NCBI RefSeq assembly: GCF_036013935.1
Contig: NZ_CP107902.1
Span: 806,001 to 870,000, forward strand
Direction of reading: 5' to 3'
DNA: 64,000 nucleotides
From: Streptomyces sp. NBC_00461
GTDB taxonomy: Bacteria; Actinomycetota; Actinomycetes; Streptomycetales; Streptomycetaceae
In this document: positions 31,317 to 40,193 of the stretch, piece after piece
Layout: each line of letters opens with the position of its first letter
How positions within the stretch are numbered: position 1 is the stretch's first letter
Program-made: the position numbers and the translations under genes
Notes under the pieces: generated by a model
What the model saw: the letters and a program-made list of their open reading frames with translations, nothing else
The model's database searches: none
Told to the model about the DNA's origin: nothing

Positions 31317-32821
31317 CGGGCCGCCGCCAGCGCGATGCCGGTGTGGCCCTCGCCGGCGGCGACAGTATCGACGGTGTCGACGATTTCCACGGTTTCCACG
31401 CCTTCGAACAGCCGGTTGGCGGGGCGCGGGAGCCCGTAGTGCTCACGCAGGGTGGAGCCGGTGTACTCGGTACGGAACAGGCCGCGTTCCTGGAGGATCG
31501 GCACCACCCGGTCCACGAAGAGCTCCAGGCCAGAGGGGAGCACGGCGGGCATGATGTTGAAGCCGTCGGCCGCACCGCTGTCGTACCAGTGCTCGATGGT
31601 GTCGGCGACCTGCTCCGCCGTACCGGCGAAGGTGCGGTGGCCGCGGCCGCCGCCGAGCCGACCGATGAGCTGACGTACCGTCAACTGTTCGCGCCTGGCG
31701 AGTTCCACGATGAGCGTGTAGCGGCTCTTCGACCCCTCGATCTCGTCCTCGGTGGGGAGGTTGCCGGGAAGTTCCGCGTCGAGTTCCAGTACGTCCGGGG
31801 AGACCTTCAAGGTCTTGGCGAGCTGCCGCTTGGCGTACTCGGGGACGATCAGCCGGTCGAGCTCGGCATCCAACTCCCGTGCCTGTGCCTCGGTGTCACC
31901 GATCACGGGGACGATGCCGGGCAGGATCTTGATGCCGTCCGGGTTGCGGCCGAGCAGCCGCGCACGCTGCTTGACGTCCTTGTAGAAGGCGATGCCCTCC
32001 TCCAGGGTCTGCTGCGCGGTGAACACGGCTTCCGCGTACCGGGCGGCGAAGTCCTTGCCGTTTTCACTTGAGCCAGCCTGGACGAGCAACGGGTAGCCCT
32101 GCGGCGGACGTTGGACGTTCAGCGGTCCGTCGACCCGGAAGAACTCACCGACGTGGTCGACACGACGGACCCGCTCGGCCAGGGTGTGCACGCCGCGTTC
32201 CTTGTCGGCGATGACCGCGTCGTCCGCCCAGCTGTCCCACAGCTTGGTGGAGACCTCGACGAACTCCGCGGCCCGCCGGTAGCGGTCCTTGTGCAAAGGT
32301 GTGTCGTCGAGGCCGAAGTTGCGGGCCGCCTCGGCGCCCGCGGTGGTGACGATGTTCCAGCCGGCCCGGCCGCCCGAGACATGGTCCAGCGAGGCGAACC
32401 GGCGGGCCAGGTTGAACGGTTCGTTGTAGCTGGTGGAAGCGGTGGCGATCAGGCCGATGTGCCGGGTGGCCCCCGCCAGCGCGGTCAGCAGGACGGTGGG
32501 CTCCAGCCGGGCGCCGGGCCGTCGTCCGGGGTCGCCCATCAGGACGGGGCTGTCGGCGAGGAACAGCGAGTCCAGCTTGCCGCGTTCAGCGATCCGGGCC
32601 AGGTTCTTGTAGTGCTCGAGCTCCGAGTTCGCCTCTGCCGGGCTCTCGGGAAGCCGCCAGGAGGCTTCGTGGTGACCGGTGGACATGAGGAACGCGTTCA
32701 GATGCAGCGGCTTGCGGTCGGCCTCACGGCGAGTGTTCGGTGCCTCCCGGGATTCCGTACGTGTAGTCGATGTAGTCGATGTAGTCCGTGTTTCGGTTCG
32801 GTCTTCGGTACTGCGTGACAT
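31313..32821 (-). CDS. LLM-class FMN-dependent monooxygenase (NtaA/SnaA/DszA type)
   Basis: The 502-residue protein has a bacterial-luciferase fold: 'LHLNAFLMSTGHHEASWRLP' start, 'LDSLFLADSPVL', 'GGRAGWNIVTTAGAEAARNFG' and 'YPLLVQAGSSENGKDFAARYAEAVFT'. This subgroup takes reduced FMN from a separate reductase and oxidises sulfur- or nitrogen-containing substrates such as sulfonates, thiophenes or chelators. The first 38 residues are Thr/Ser/Arg-rich and not family sequence; they come partly from a 9-base tandem repeat. The stop overlaps the exporter start (31313-31316). A flavin reductase gene lies upstream in the same unit. Confidence 0.9.
   Translation of the reverse strand: MSRSTEDRTETRTTSTTSTTRTESREAPNTRREADRKPLHLNAFLMSTGHHEASWRLPESPAEANSELEHYKNLARIAERGKLDSLFLADSPVLMGDPGRRPGARLEPTVLLTALAGATRHIGLIATASTSYNEPFNLARRFASLDHVSGGRAGWNIVTTAGAEAARNFGLDDTPLHKDRYRRAAEFVEVSTKLWDSWADDAVIADKERGVHTLAERVRRVDHVGEFFRVDGPLNVQRPPQGYPLLVQAGSSENGKDFAARYAEAVFTAQQTLEEGIAFYKDVKQRARLLGRNPDGIKILPGIVPVIGDTEAQARELDAELDRLIVPEYAKRQLAKTLKVSPDVLELDAELPGNLPTEDEIEGSKSRYTLIVELARREQLTVRQLIGRLGGGRGHRTFAGTAEQVADTIEHWYDSGAADGFNIMPAVLPSGLELFVDRVVPILQERGLFRTEYTGSTLREHYGLPRPANRLFEGVETVEIVDTVDTVAAGEGHTGIALAAAR
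32764..32790. repeat. 9-base tandem repeat in the monooxygenase N-terminus
   Basis: Two exact units of TAGTCGATG (32764-32772 and 32773-32781) are followed by a third with two changes. On the coding strand the array encodes part of a Thr/Ser-rich stretch. Unit loss or gain would keep the frame, so the N-terminal length can vary. Confidence 0.75.
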
Positions 32822-33033
32822 GGGGGTGTCGTCTCCTCAAGAGGCGGTGGCCGGTGCCGCGTCGCGCCGCGAGCGGGGAGCAGCGTGTCGCGGTGTTCCT
32901 GGCGGCGCGGGTCGCACGGGGAACGCGCGGTGACGGCGTCCAGCGTGTCGAACGGCGCGTCGAACAGCTCGTCGGGCAGGGGCAGTTCGGGATCGGCCCG
33001 GTCGGACAGTCCACCGCCTCCTGGACCCGGCGG

Positions 33034-33549
33034 TCAGAGCGAGTGATAGGCACCGTCGAGGAACACGAGCGGGTTGCGCCCCTCGTCGACCCAGGAGTCC
33101 ACCACGCGGGCAATGACGATCCTGTGATCGCCCGCGGGGACGAACTGCTCGATCTCCAGCCGCAGCCATCCGGCCACGTCATCGAGGACTGGCTCGCCCT
33201 CCGGCAGTCGCCGCCACTTGGTCGGCGCCGCGAACCGGTCGATGCCGCTGGTGGCGAACCTGGTGGCCAGTGCCTGCTGGTCGGCGCCGAGGAAGTTGAC
33301 CACTGCGGTGGCGGCCCGCTCGACATGAGGCCAGGAGGAGGTCGTGGTCCCGATACCGAAGGACACCAGTGGCGGAGTGAGCGACAAGGAGGCGAGCGAA
33401 GTGGCTGTGAAACCTACCGGCCCGAGGCCGGCGTCCGTGGTGACCACGACAACGCCGGCCGGGTACCTGCGGAACACGTTCTTGTAGCGCTGCGGCGCGA
33501 TGCCCCCGGTGGAGGGTGGCGCGGAATACGAAGGCGCGGTGACAGTCAA
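33034..33549 (-). CDS. flavin reductase (FMN-binding split-barrel)
   Basis: The 171-residue protein has 'RYPAGVVVVTT' and 'GFTATSLASLSLTPPLVSFGI', which bind FMN, and 'GDHRIVIARVVDS' near the end. It reduces FMN with NAD(P)H for a partner monooxygenase. The LLM monooxygenase gene 213 bases downstream is the obvious partner. The start is TTG 33549, preceded by GGGAG. The first Met-coded start upstream is not available in this frame. A small 42-codon frame upstream ends at the TTG (TTGA overlap). Confidence 0.88.
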   Translation of the reverse strand: MTVTAPSYSAPPSTGGIAPQRYKNVFRRYPAGVVVVTTDAGLGPVGFTATSLASLSLTPPLVSFGIGTTTSSWPHVERAATAVVNFLGADQQALATRFATSGIDRFAAPTKWRRLPEGEPVLDDVAGWLRLEIEQFVPAGDHRIVIARVVDSWVDEGRNPLVFLDGAYHSL

Positions 33550-33674
33550 CGTCTCTCCCGGATGGAACGGCGAAGAACAAGAAGAAGAAGTGGAATCGGC
33601 ACACGACGAGGCGGGGTCTGCTCACGAACGTGAAACGTCAGAGAACGGGCAGCCCGAAGAGACAAGGCGCGCAT
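33546..33674 (-). CDS. possible 42-residue leader peptide
   Basis: A short Arg/Leu-rich frame starts at ATG 33674 and stops at 33546, overlapping the TTG start of flavin reductase as TTGA. Translation coupling could control flavin reductase. The peptide has no Cys cluster of the kind found in sulfur-gene leaders, and no relative is known to me. The rest of the 33675-33974 gap shows no gene. Confidence 0.25.
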   Translation of the reverse strand: MRALSLRAARSLTFHVREQTPPRRVPIPLLLLVLRRSIRERR

Positions 33675-33974
33675 GCGCAGAGAGGTACACACCCAGGTGA
33701 GGTGTGCTCCCGTGGATCAGCGTCTGGTTATCGGCGACCCGGACAGGAGCAACAACAGAAGCGTCGGGCAAAGACGCAGACCGGCGCAGTCACCCGGCAG
33801 CGGCATGCCGCTGAGGGCAGGCGCTGGGGAATCCGCTGTCGACCGGTCATGAATCCATCATCAGGTTCCGGTGGGAGCCGGTCAACAAAGCAACTTTCTG
33901 AATTAAGTCGGAACGCAAATCCGCTCAGGAGACGGCGGGCAGCGCGGGCCATGGCCCAGCGAGTCCGCATACAG

Positions 33975-34439
33975 CTACCCAAGCGCCACCGCTCCGCCGG
34001 CGGTGGCCAACAACCATCCGTTGAAGCTGCTGAGCACCACGGCTCGTTCGGGGTCGTCACAGACCCAGGAACGCTCGGCCACTTCCGCGGGCAGATCGGC
34101 GAGGCACTCCGGCAGCCGTCCCACACCGAGCTCGACGACAACCAGGACCTCGGGGTCGAACATGTCGAGGAGCAGTGCCGCCGCCCTGCCTACGAGCCGA
34201 GCCCGACGGCGGAAGAGCGCCGCTCCCTGCGCGTCAACGGCCAGCGCCTGGTCCAACAGTTCGCTGAACGATCCGGCCCGCAGCCCCTGTTCGGCCGCGC
34301 GCCGCACCATGGCGTGGTCGGACACCTCGGGCTGGAGGCATCCGGTCCGCCCGCGCGAGCACGACTGCGCGCGGCCGGAGCCACCCGAGCCGAGCGGCTC
34401 TGTGGGCGAAGGGCCAAGCGTGTGCGCCCTGTCCGTCAC
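33975..34439 (-). pseudogene. ROK-family regulator, C-terminal remnant
   Basis: The frame encodes the end of a ROK sugar regulator: 'RTGCLQPEVSDHAMVRRAA' and 'ALFRRRARLVGRAAALLLDMFDPEVLVVVELG', then 'SWVCDDPERAVV', ending 'GAVALG'. The N-terminal helix-turn-helix and most of the sugar-kinase fold are absent. The zinc-site start is altered (CSRG instead of CRCG). It also lacks the usual last residues. Its 5' end is a nonfamily sequence, so the fragment probably arose by deletion. Confidence 0.7.
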
Positions 34440-34587
34440 TAGTCAGGAAAGGCCGGGGATTTGCCGCCAGTGCGCCGTCGAGGTGCGAATGGTCCCGCGG
34501 CCGGCGAGACCCGGGCGGCTTTCCGACTCCGACTTGTTGAGTTCGGCGCCACCCTGATTGAGCCCGAGTGGCTCGGCGCCGCGGTGC

Positions 34588-35436
34588 TTACCTGACGTCG
34601 ACGAAGTCGCCGGGCGCTGTCGAGGCGGCGGTGGTGGCGGTGCCCGCGAAGACGTAGCGGTAGTACCCGTCGACCGTGGCCTTGGTGGTGGTCTTCAGGA
34701 CGCCGGTACTGCTGGTCTGGACGGTCTTGAGGGTGCTGTAGGTGCTGCTGCCCTTCTTGCGGAACTGCAGCTTCGCGGGCTGGGACGCGTAGCCCGCGTA
34801 CTTGCCTGTCGACCAGTTCGCGCGGGCAAGCTTGCCCGTGACCGTGATGGTCTTGCCCTTCTTGACCGGCTCGGGCGCGGCATCGGCGGTCAGCGTGGAA
34901 AGCTTCTTGATCGCGACCGTGGCGACGTCGTCGTTGTAGCTGGCGTTCGCGTACAGGTCCCACCCACCCAGGAAGAGCTTCCAGGTCCCGGCTACGCCGT
35001 TGTCCTTCATGTCGGTGGCCGGGTGGATGTTGAAGACGGCCTTGCAGTTGTAGACACCCTGGGTCGCCGTCTCCGTGCAGCTGGGGTCGTCGTCCGTCCC
35101 CAGGCCGCCGGTGATGCCGTCCGTGGTCGAGCTGTCGGTGCCCTGCCACAGGAAGGCCTCGGTGAGGGCGACGCCGTTCTGGTCGGTGGCGGTGTACGAG
35201 ACGGTGACGGACTTCGTGCCGGTGGTACCGAGGACGATGTCCTTGCCACCGTTGATGACCGCGTTCGAGAACTTGGTGTTGCCCAGCGAGTCGTTCGGAC
35301 GAACGGTCTTCGAGGCAAAGGAGCTGAGCTTCGCCGACGCACCCGCACGCTCTGACGCCTGAGCGGCGACCGGAAGAGCGAGCGCGGACAGAACGACGGA
35401 ACTGGAAACTACGGCGGCCGCAACGCGTATGCGCAT
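34588..35436 (-). CDS. secreted protein of unknown function
   Basis: The 282-residue protein has a signal peptide (charged MRIR, a hydrophobic core from residues 6 to about 22, and AQA-S cleavage near 28). It has two Cys in the middle ('SCTETATQGVYNCK') that could form a disulfide. The second half is rich in Thr, Ser and Lys with a beta-sandwich look ('GKTITVTGKLARANWSTGKYAG'), like bacterial Ig-type or surface domains. ATG 35436 was chosen at the signal peptide. No homologue can be named. It stands alone. Confidence 0.75.
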   Translation of the reverse strand: MRIRVAAAVVSSSVVLSALALPVAAQASERAGASAKLSSFASKTVRPNDSLGNTKFSNAVINGGKDIVLGTTGTKSVTVSYTATDQNGVALTEAFLWQGTDSSTTDGITGGLGTDDDPSCTETATQGVYNCKAVFNIHPATDMKDNGVAGTWKLFLGGWDLYANASYNDDVATVAIKKLSTLTADAAPEPVKKGKTITVTGKLARANWSTGKYAGYASQPAKLQFRKKGSSTYSTLKTVQTSSTGVLKTTTKATVDGYYRYVFAGTATTAASTAPGDFVDVR

Positions 35437-35566
35437 GAATCCCCCCACGGGAACCTGAGAGGCCCGCCGAAGTCTCCCTCCGGCCGGGCCTGTTGATCTC
35501 CGCATCATATGAAATCAGGTGGGAAAGAGTGAAGATCCTTTGTGCAATAAGTGCGTAACGGGCAAG

Positions 35567-35750
35567 TTAGGTGGGCGGGTTGTCGGGGCGGGCGTCGTAC
35601 GCGGCGCGGGCGGTGTCGATGTGTGCCAGGTGCCTGGCGCTCCACTCCAACAGGGTGACGGCGAGCATGCGCTGGCTGATCTCGTCGATTGCCCGCTTGA
35701 GTTCGGTGAAGCGGCGCGGCCCGTGCCTGAGGTTGCGCACGACCGGCAGT
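35567..35750 (-). pseudogene. HxlR-type regulator, remnant with internal deletion
   Basis: Reading leftward from about 35750 the codons give 'VVRNLRHGPRRFTELKRAIDE' and 'ISQRMLAVTL', part of an HxlR winged helix. They then jump in frame to the normal C-terminal helix 'EWSARHLAHIDTARAAYDARPD' and stop at 35567. The wing and following beta-strands (about 40 residues) are missing, and there is no N-terminus. The join is precise and in frame. Confidence 0.7.
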
Positions 35751-36098
35751 CAATGAGTACCGAGGCACGAAGAGAAACCGCGATGTTCCCGCGCCTCCGC
35801 ATTCCGAAGAGGAAGCCTTCCACCACAAGGTCGTCGAGGGCTTCACCCATACGATGGGACGCAACGCGTAGGCCTGGCGGCGCAGTCCAAACCAACGCCT
35901 CGGGGGCGCAACAACGCCCGATGGTCGACCCGCCGGGCTCACCGAATGGGAGGCCGCCGGGCCTCGAACGACGCTTTCTCATCAGCCGCCCAGACCCGCT
36001 GGCGATCAGTGAACGCACCCCACCTCGTCACCCTCGTCCGCGCCGGAACCAGCTTCGAACGCAGCCACCTCATCGAACGCCCCCCGGGGCGTTACGGC
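35751..36098. other. unassigned stretch between HxlR remnant and MBL hydrolase
   Basis: No supported gene. A plus-strand frame from about 35960 to 36105 ends 'APHLVTLVRAGTSFERSHL' before losing its likeness; it may be the tail of a decayed element protein. I could not place it in a family. Confidence 0.4.
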
Positions 36099-36869
36099 CT
36101 AGCCGATCGAGAAGGTGACACCGGGTGCGGCGTAATCGACGGGACCGTTGAACCGGGCCGAGGCACGTGCCACCGCCTGCTGCGGAGTAAGGGAACGGCC
36201 GACGTGGGTGACGATCAACCGGCCTGTCAGGGCCGCGCTGGCCGTGTCGCCGGTGTCTTCAGGCGTGTGGTGCACCTGGTCGCCCTCGGCGGGCACCTGG
36301 GTGCTCTCGGCCTCGCACAGCAGCACATCGCACCCGTCGGCCAACTGCGTGAGGTTCGCGCACGGCGCTGTGTCCCCGGAGTAGACCAGCGATTGGCCCT
36401 CGGCCTCGATGCGCACCGCGAAGGCCGGGATGCCGTGCTCCACTGCACGGCTGGTCAAGGTGAGGGCACCGACGCGCGCTTGGTGCCCGTCATACAACTC
36501 ATGGATGGCAAAGGCGGACTCGACCGGACTGCGCATCGAGCTGTTGGTCAGGAAGTGGGCCAGCCGGTCAGCGATGCCCGGCGGTCCGTAGAGGGGGATG
36601 GGCGCGGCAAGCTCAATGTCCGCGAAGAGCGCCGCGTAATACGCGGTGAGCAGGTCCGCGCTGTGATCGGCATGTAGGTGCGAGATCCAGATCGCGTCCA
36701 CCTCATCAAGACGCACATGCCGCTGCAGCTGCGCCAACGTCCCGCTGCCCGCGTCCATCCAGACCCGAGTCTCACCGCTGGACACCAGATAGCCGGAGCA
36801 CGGGTTGTCCACGCTCGCATAGGGCGTCGCACACCCCAGGACAGTGAGGCAGAGAAGATCGCTGGTCAT
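36099..36869 (-). CDS. MBL-fold metallohydrolase
   Basis: The 256-residue protein has the metallo-beta-lactamase motif 'SHLHADHSAD' near residue 64, 'TSRAVEHGIPAFA' in the RNase Z style, 'VYSGDTAPC' near 165 and 'VTHVG' near 226. Two metals are expected. The group contains ribonuclease Z-like and other phosphodiesterase or esterase enzymes, so the substrate is open. ATG 36869 starts directly before 'CLTVLGCATPYAS', as in relatives. It is monocistronic. Confidence 0.85.
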   Translation of the reverse strand: MTSDLLCLTVLGCATPYASVDNPCSGYLVSSGETRVWMDAGSGTLAQLQRHVRLDEVDAIWISHLHADHSADLLTAYYAALFADIELAAPIPLYGPPGIADRLAHFLTNSSMRSPVESAFAIHELYDGHQARVGALTLTSRAVEHGIPAFAVRIEAEGQSLVYSGDTAPCANLTQLADGCDVLLCEAESTQVPAEGDQVHHTPEDTGDTASAALTGRLIVTHVGRSLTPQQAVARASARFNGPVDYAAPGVTFSIG

Positions 36870-36990
36870 CCGGCGAGTGTATAGAACGCGTGATCCACAG
36901 GATTTGACAGTTTCTCACCGTGCTATGCGACCGTCCCCGCTGTGGTCCGAGCCGCTGTTGAAGGGCACGGTGATCCAAGCCGGCAGGTCG

Positions 36991-37860
36991 TCAAGGTGCC
37001 GGTTCGGCGACTTCTTGAGTGCCGATGACCGCGAGAAGGTCGAGCAGGCCGGAACTGTCCGTACCGGCTGCGGGAGTGAACCACAGCAGGCGCTGCCGGC
37101 CGTCCTCGCTGAACAGATTGAGGCAGTTGACCTCGATCAGACCGAGCGCGGGGTGGTTGAGGCGCTTGCGGTCGTCCCGCCGGAACGCCACGTCGTGGTC
37201 GGCCCACAGCGTGGCGAATTCGGAGGAGGCGCCGAGCAGCGAATGGATCATCGAGGTGGCTTCGGTGTCCTTCGCGTCCCTGCGCGCGGCAGCGGCCCGT
37301 AGATCCGCGACGAAGGCACGGGACTGGGCTTCGTGATCGGATTCGGGGTAAAGACGTCGGGCGTCGGGCTCCGTGAACCACCGGTGGACGAAGCTGGCCC
37401 GAGCCCCTCGAAAGCCGGATTGGTCTCCGACCAGGGCCACCGCGACCGGGTTCTGCACGAGGGTGACGTGCAAGTCGGTGATGACTTGTGCCGGTGTCGA
37501 CGCCAGGCGATCGAGGAGATCGAGCATGCCGGGGTGCACGTGCGAGGCCGCTCCACCCTGCACGGGCACCGGGCGGTCCGCGAGGTGGAACAGGTAGTCG
37601 CGTTCGTCGGCGCTCAGGCGCAGGGCCCGCGCCAGCGCGGCGATCATCTGCTCGGACGGTTGGGACCCGGCTCCACGCTCAAGCTCGTTGTAGTAGTCCA
37701 CCGATGCTCCGGCGAGCTGGGCGACCTCCTCGCGGCGCAGCCCGGGAACCCGGCGCCGGGGCCCGGTCGGGAGCCCGATGTCGACCGGGCGGATGCGTTC
37801 ACGCCGCGAACGCAGGAACGCTCCCAGCTCGGTGTATTTCGCGGAACTCATGCCCTCCAT
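36991..37860 (-). CDS. XRE/MmyB-type helix-turn-helix regulator
   Basis: The 289-residue protein has an N-terminal HTH_3 ('LGAFLRSRRERIRP', 'REEVAQLAGASVDYYNELERGAG') and a C-terminal MmyB-like ligand domain ('PAQVITDLHVTLVQNPVAVALV', 'DHDVAFRRDDRKRLNHPALGLIEV'). Regulators of this type commonly control a divergently transcribed oxidoreductase, and here an SDR gene starts 78 bases away on the other strand. ATG 37860 or the Met at residue 4 (37851) are both possible starts. Confidence 0.88.
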   Translation of the reverse strand: MEGMSSAKYTELGAFLRSRRERIRPVDIGLPTGPRRRVPGLRREEVAQLAGASVDYYNELERGAGSQPSEQMIAALARALRLSADERDYLFHLADRPVPVQGGAASHVHPGMLDLLDRLASTPAQVITDLHVTLVQNPVAVALVGDQSGFRGARASFVHRWFTEPDARRLYPESDHEAQSRAFVADLRAAAARRDAKDTEATSMIHSLLGASSEFATLWADHDVAFRRDDRKRLNHPALGLIEVNCLNLFSEDGRQRLLWFTPAAGTDSSGLLDLLAVIGTQEVAEPAP

Positions 37861-37938
37861 TCTGTGCTCGGCCGGGCCGTTGGCCCAGGGGATGACATCC
37901 CCTGGTTGCGCTGTTCAGAGTCGCGCATCGTGGAGGTC

Positions 37939-38706
37939 ATGACCACGAACCACCAAGCTCGAACTCATGAACCGGCGGCCGCGCGGGTTGCCGTCGTTAC
38001 CGGAGGATCACGGGGCATCGGCCGGTCGGTCGCCGGCAAACTCGCCCGGGACGGCCTGGCCGTCGTGGTGAACTACGCCCACGACGCGGCTGCCGCCGAG
38101 GAGACGGTGGCGGTGATCACCGCTTCCGGCGGGCGGGCGATCTGCGTGCAGGCGGACGTGGCGGACGAGAGTGCGGTCGCCACGGTGTTCGACCAGGCGG
38201 AGCAGGAGTTCGGCGGCGTGGATGTCGTGGTGAACTGCGCCGGTCGACTCGCTCTGTCGCCCATCGCCGACCTCGACCTCGCTGCGCTCGACGCCGTGCA
38301 CCGCACCAACATCCGCGGCACTTTCGTCGTCGCCCAGCAGGCGGCCCGGCGCCTGCGTACGGGCGGCTCCTTCGTGGGGTTCTCGACCTCCGTGGTCGGC
38401 ACTCAATTCCCCGCGTACGGCGCGTACGCGGCGAGTAAGGGCGCCATCGAATCGATCACGCTGATCCTCGCCCGCGAGCTGCGCGGACGGGACGTCACCG
38501 TGAACACCATCGCCCCCGGGCCCACAGCCACGGACATGTTCCTCGACGGCAAGACGCCCGAGCAGATCGACCGGCTCGCCAAGACCCCGCCGCTGGAGAG
38601 GCTGGGCACCCCGGAGGACATCGCCAACGTGGTCGCGTTCCTCACCAGCCCGGAAGGGCACTGGGTCAACGGCCAGATCCTGCGGGCCAACGGGGGCATG
38701 GTGTGA
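37939..38706 (+). CDS. short-chain dehydrogenase/reductase
   Basis: The 255-residue protein has the cofactor motif 'VTGGSRGIGRSVAGKL', 'NCAG' near residue 98, the catalytic Ser in 'GFSTSVVG', and 'YGAYAASKGAIES' with the Tyr-x3-Lys dyad. 'VNTIAPGPTATDMF' and the end 'GHWVNGQILRANGGMV' are typical of FabG-like classical SDRs that use NADPH. It is divergent from an XRE/MmyB regulator, its probable controller. ATG 37939 has GGAGG upstream. A remnant of a second SDR follows at once. Confidence 0.92.
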   Translation: MTTNHQARTHEPAAARVAVVTGGSRGIGRSVAGKLARDGLAVVVNYAHDAAAAEETVAVITASGGRAICVQADVADESAVATVFDQAEQEFGGVDVVVNCAGRLALSPIADLDLAALDAVHRTNIRGTFVVAQQAARRLRTGGSFVGFSTSVVGTQFPAYGAYAASKGAIESITLILARELRGRDVTVNTIAPGPTATDMFLDGKTPEQIDRLAKTPPLERLGTPEDIANVVAFLTSPEGHWVNGQILRANGGMV

Positions 38707-38748
38707 GTGTGCAGCCGAAGGACGTGGTGATCAGGGCGCATCCGGTCC

Positions 38749-39120
38749 TTGGGGAAACTCACCGCACGGGCCCTGGCCGAGGCCGGCCACATCGTCGACG
38801 CCGGCATGCGCGCCACCAACAGCCGCAACACACCCACCGTCGCCGCGCTCGCCCAGGTCAAGAAGAACCACTTCGCTCCCGTCGGCGCACCGGCTGAAAC
38901 CGTCCGTGCCGCAAAGCATGAAGAGCCCTACGGCCGGCTCAGGGAGCCAATGACCGAGGCCCCGAGCCGCATCTTTCCGCCGGGACGTGAGGGCCGGGAA
39001 GTGGTCTCCATCATCTACGACCGGATTCGCGCGGAGTTCTTCCACCGCGTCGGCATCGACGAATTGCTCACTCCCTGCGTCAGCCCTGACCCCGCCGACA
39101 CCAGTCGAGGAACGGTCATC
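38749..39120 (+). pseudogene. second SDR gene, remnant lacking N-terminal and middle parts
   Basis: Codons from 38749 give 'GKLTARALAEAGHIVDAGMRAT', the first helix and second strand of an SDR. The Rossmann glycines before it are replaced and the catalytic middle is absent. The following codons ('APAETVRAAKHEEPYGRL' and 'VVSIIYDRIRAEFFHRVGI') look like the C-terminus of the same family. This fits one or more internal deletions. The frame stays open to 39225, overlapping the tautomerase gene start. Confidence 0.55.
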
Positions 39121-39185
39121 GGCCACCGCCCTCGGACAAAGACTTCCGACCCCATGGAAGAAACCCACACAAAGGACAAAGACCC

Positions 39186-39395
39186 ATGCCTTTCGCCAAC
39201 TTCAAGGTCCCCGCGGGCACCATGACCGCCGAGGACAAGAAGAAGATCATCGAGCGAACCACCGACCTGTACGCGGAGATCTACGGTGAGCGGGCCCGTC
39301 CCACCACTGTCGTGCTCATCGACGAGGTCGTCGACGGCGGCTGGGGCGTCGCCGGCAACGTCCTGACCGCCGCCATGCTCAACGGCGACGCCTGA
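39186..39395 (+). CDS. 4-oxalocrotonate tautomerase family protein
   Basis: The 69-residue protein begins M-P, so Pro1 would be the catalytic base after Met removal. 'TAEDKKKIIERTTDLYAEIYG' and 'TTVVLIDEVVDGGWGVAG' match tautomerases, which work as hexamers or dimers on 2-hydroxymuconate-like compounds. ATG 39186 follows AAAGGACAAAGA. Position after two SDR genes suggests a small catabolic group. Confidence 0.85.
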   Translation: MPFANFKVPAGTMTAEDKKKIIERTTDLYAEIYGERARPTTVVLIDEVVDGGWGVAGNVLTAAMLNGDA

Positions 39396-39430
39396 CGCCG
39401 ACCACGCGCGTGCGGCCGTCCCGAACGCGA

Positions 39431-39488
39431 CGAAGCTCCGGTTGAGCGGGGCGGCCTTGCCAAGTCGCCCTGAACCACCGGAGCTTCG
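39431..39488. repeat. long-loop inverted repeat downstream of the tautomerase
   Basis: CGAAGCTCCGGT (39431-39442) pairs with ACCGGAGCTTCG (39477-39488) around a 34-base loop. It could be a terminator or the scar of a small mobile element. Between 39396 and 40019 I see no supported gene, only this repeat and the hairpin at 39724. Confidence 0.5.
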
Positions 39489-39723
39489 ATGTGCCGTCGG
39501 TCTGCCACCGTCTCCCTGATCAGGTTGCCCGCGATGGACGGCGTGGCGGGATTGTCGCTGAAAGAGCGGTTGCTGGTAGAGCGGTTGCTGGCCTCCGCAC
39601 TGATGGGCTCGCGTAATTGTCTGTCGCCAATTGCCGGGGGAAGCGAGGGCGATGGTGACAGTGACCGTGTGTAGGGAAAGCAACCCGCTGACCCAACGCG
39701 TTGCCCAGGCCGGCGCGAGCGGT

Positions 39724-39745
39724 GCCGCCGAGTGCGCTCGGCGGC
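39724..39745. terminator. perfect 9-bp hairpin
   Basis: GCCGCCGAG, TGCG loop, CTCGGCGGC, followed by TTCCC. It is a strong factor-independent-like hairpin, but no gene ends directly before it. It may remain from a deleted gene. Confidence 0.5.
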
Positions 39746-40019
39746 TTCCCTGCCTTGATGCTCAGTTGTGAGTCACCGCGGCGGTGTTGAACGAGATCCA
39801 GACGTCAGGAGGCAGGTCGGGCCGACCGGGTATCGGTCTGCGTGGGTATCGGTCCGCGTTACTCGGTCCATGCGTCGTCAGCGATCTCGGTGGCGACGCG
39901 ACGCCCGTGCAGGGGCTCCCGGATCCCGTCCCTCACTCAACCCGCTGCGTCGATCGGGCCTCAGGGGTGGAAGGCCCCGCTCTCCGCCCCCGACAACCCC
40001 GTCGGCGCATCTCAGCAGG

Positions 40020-40190
40020 TCAGCGCATCCTCCCCCGCGGCTTCAATGCCACCGGAGGTAGCTCAGGAGCCGGCAGCGGTGCGCCGTCGTACCCCTTCAC
40101 CTCGCCGAATCGCGACCCCGTCATCCAGTCCTCACGGGCCTGCACGATCTCTTCCTGGGTGCGGCCGATCCAGTTCCAGAACATGGACAG
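40020..40190 (-). pseudogene. pirin-family protein, C-terminal remnant cut by IS5-type transposase gene
   Basis: Leftward codons give 'MFWNWIGRTQEEIVQAREDWM', 'RFGEVKGYDGAPLPAPELP' and 'KPRGR', then a stop at 40020. This is the last 55 residues of a pirin (cupin-type quercetinase-like) protein. The preceding 230 residues are missing and the sequence abuts the transposase gene on the other strand at about 40191. Confidence 0.75.
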
Positions 40191-40193
40191 TCC

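Noticed and set aside
32822..33033. Possible small gene between flavin reductase and monooxygenase
   Set aside because: Several frames are open but none has a start with ribosome site or a recognisable product.
35946..36110. Plus-strand frame ending 'APHLVTLVRAGTSFERSHL', possibly a transposase tail
   Set aside because: I could not tie it to a family with confidence and no terminal repeat was seen.
36870..36990. Short minus-strand codons 'LPAWITVPFNSGSD' before the MBL gene
   Set aside because: It may be the end of a lost gene, but it is too short to support.
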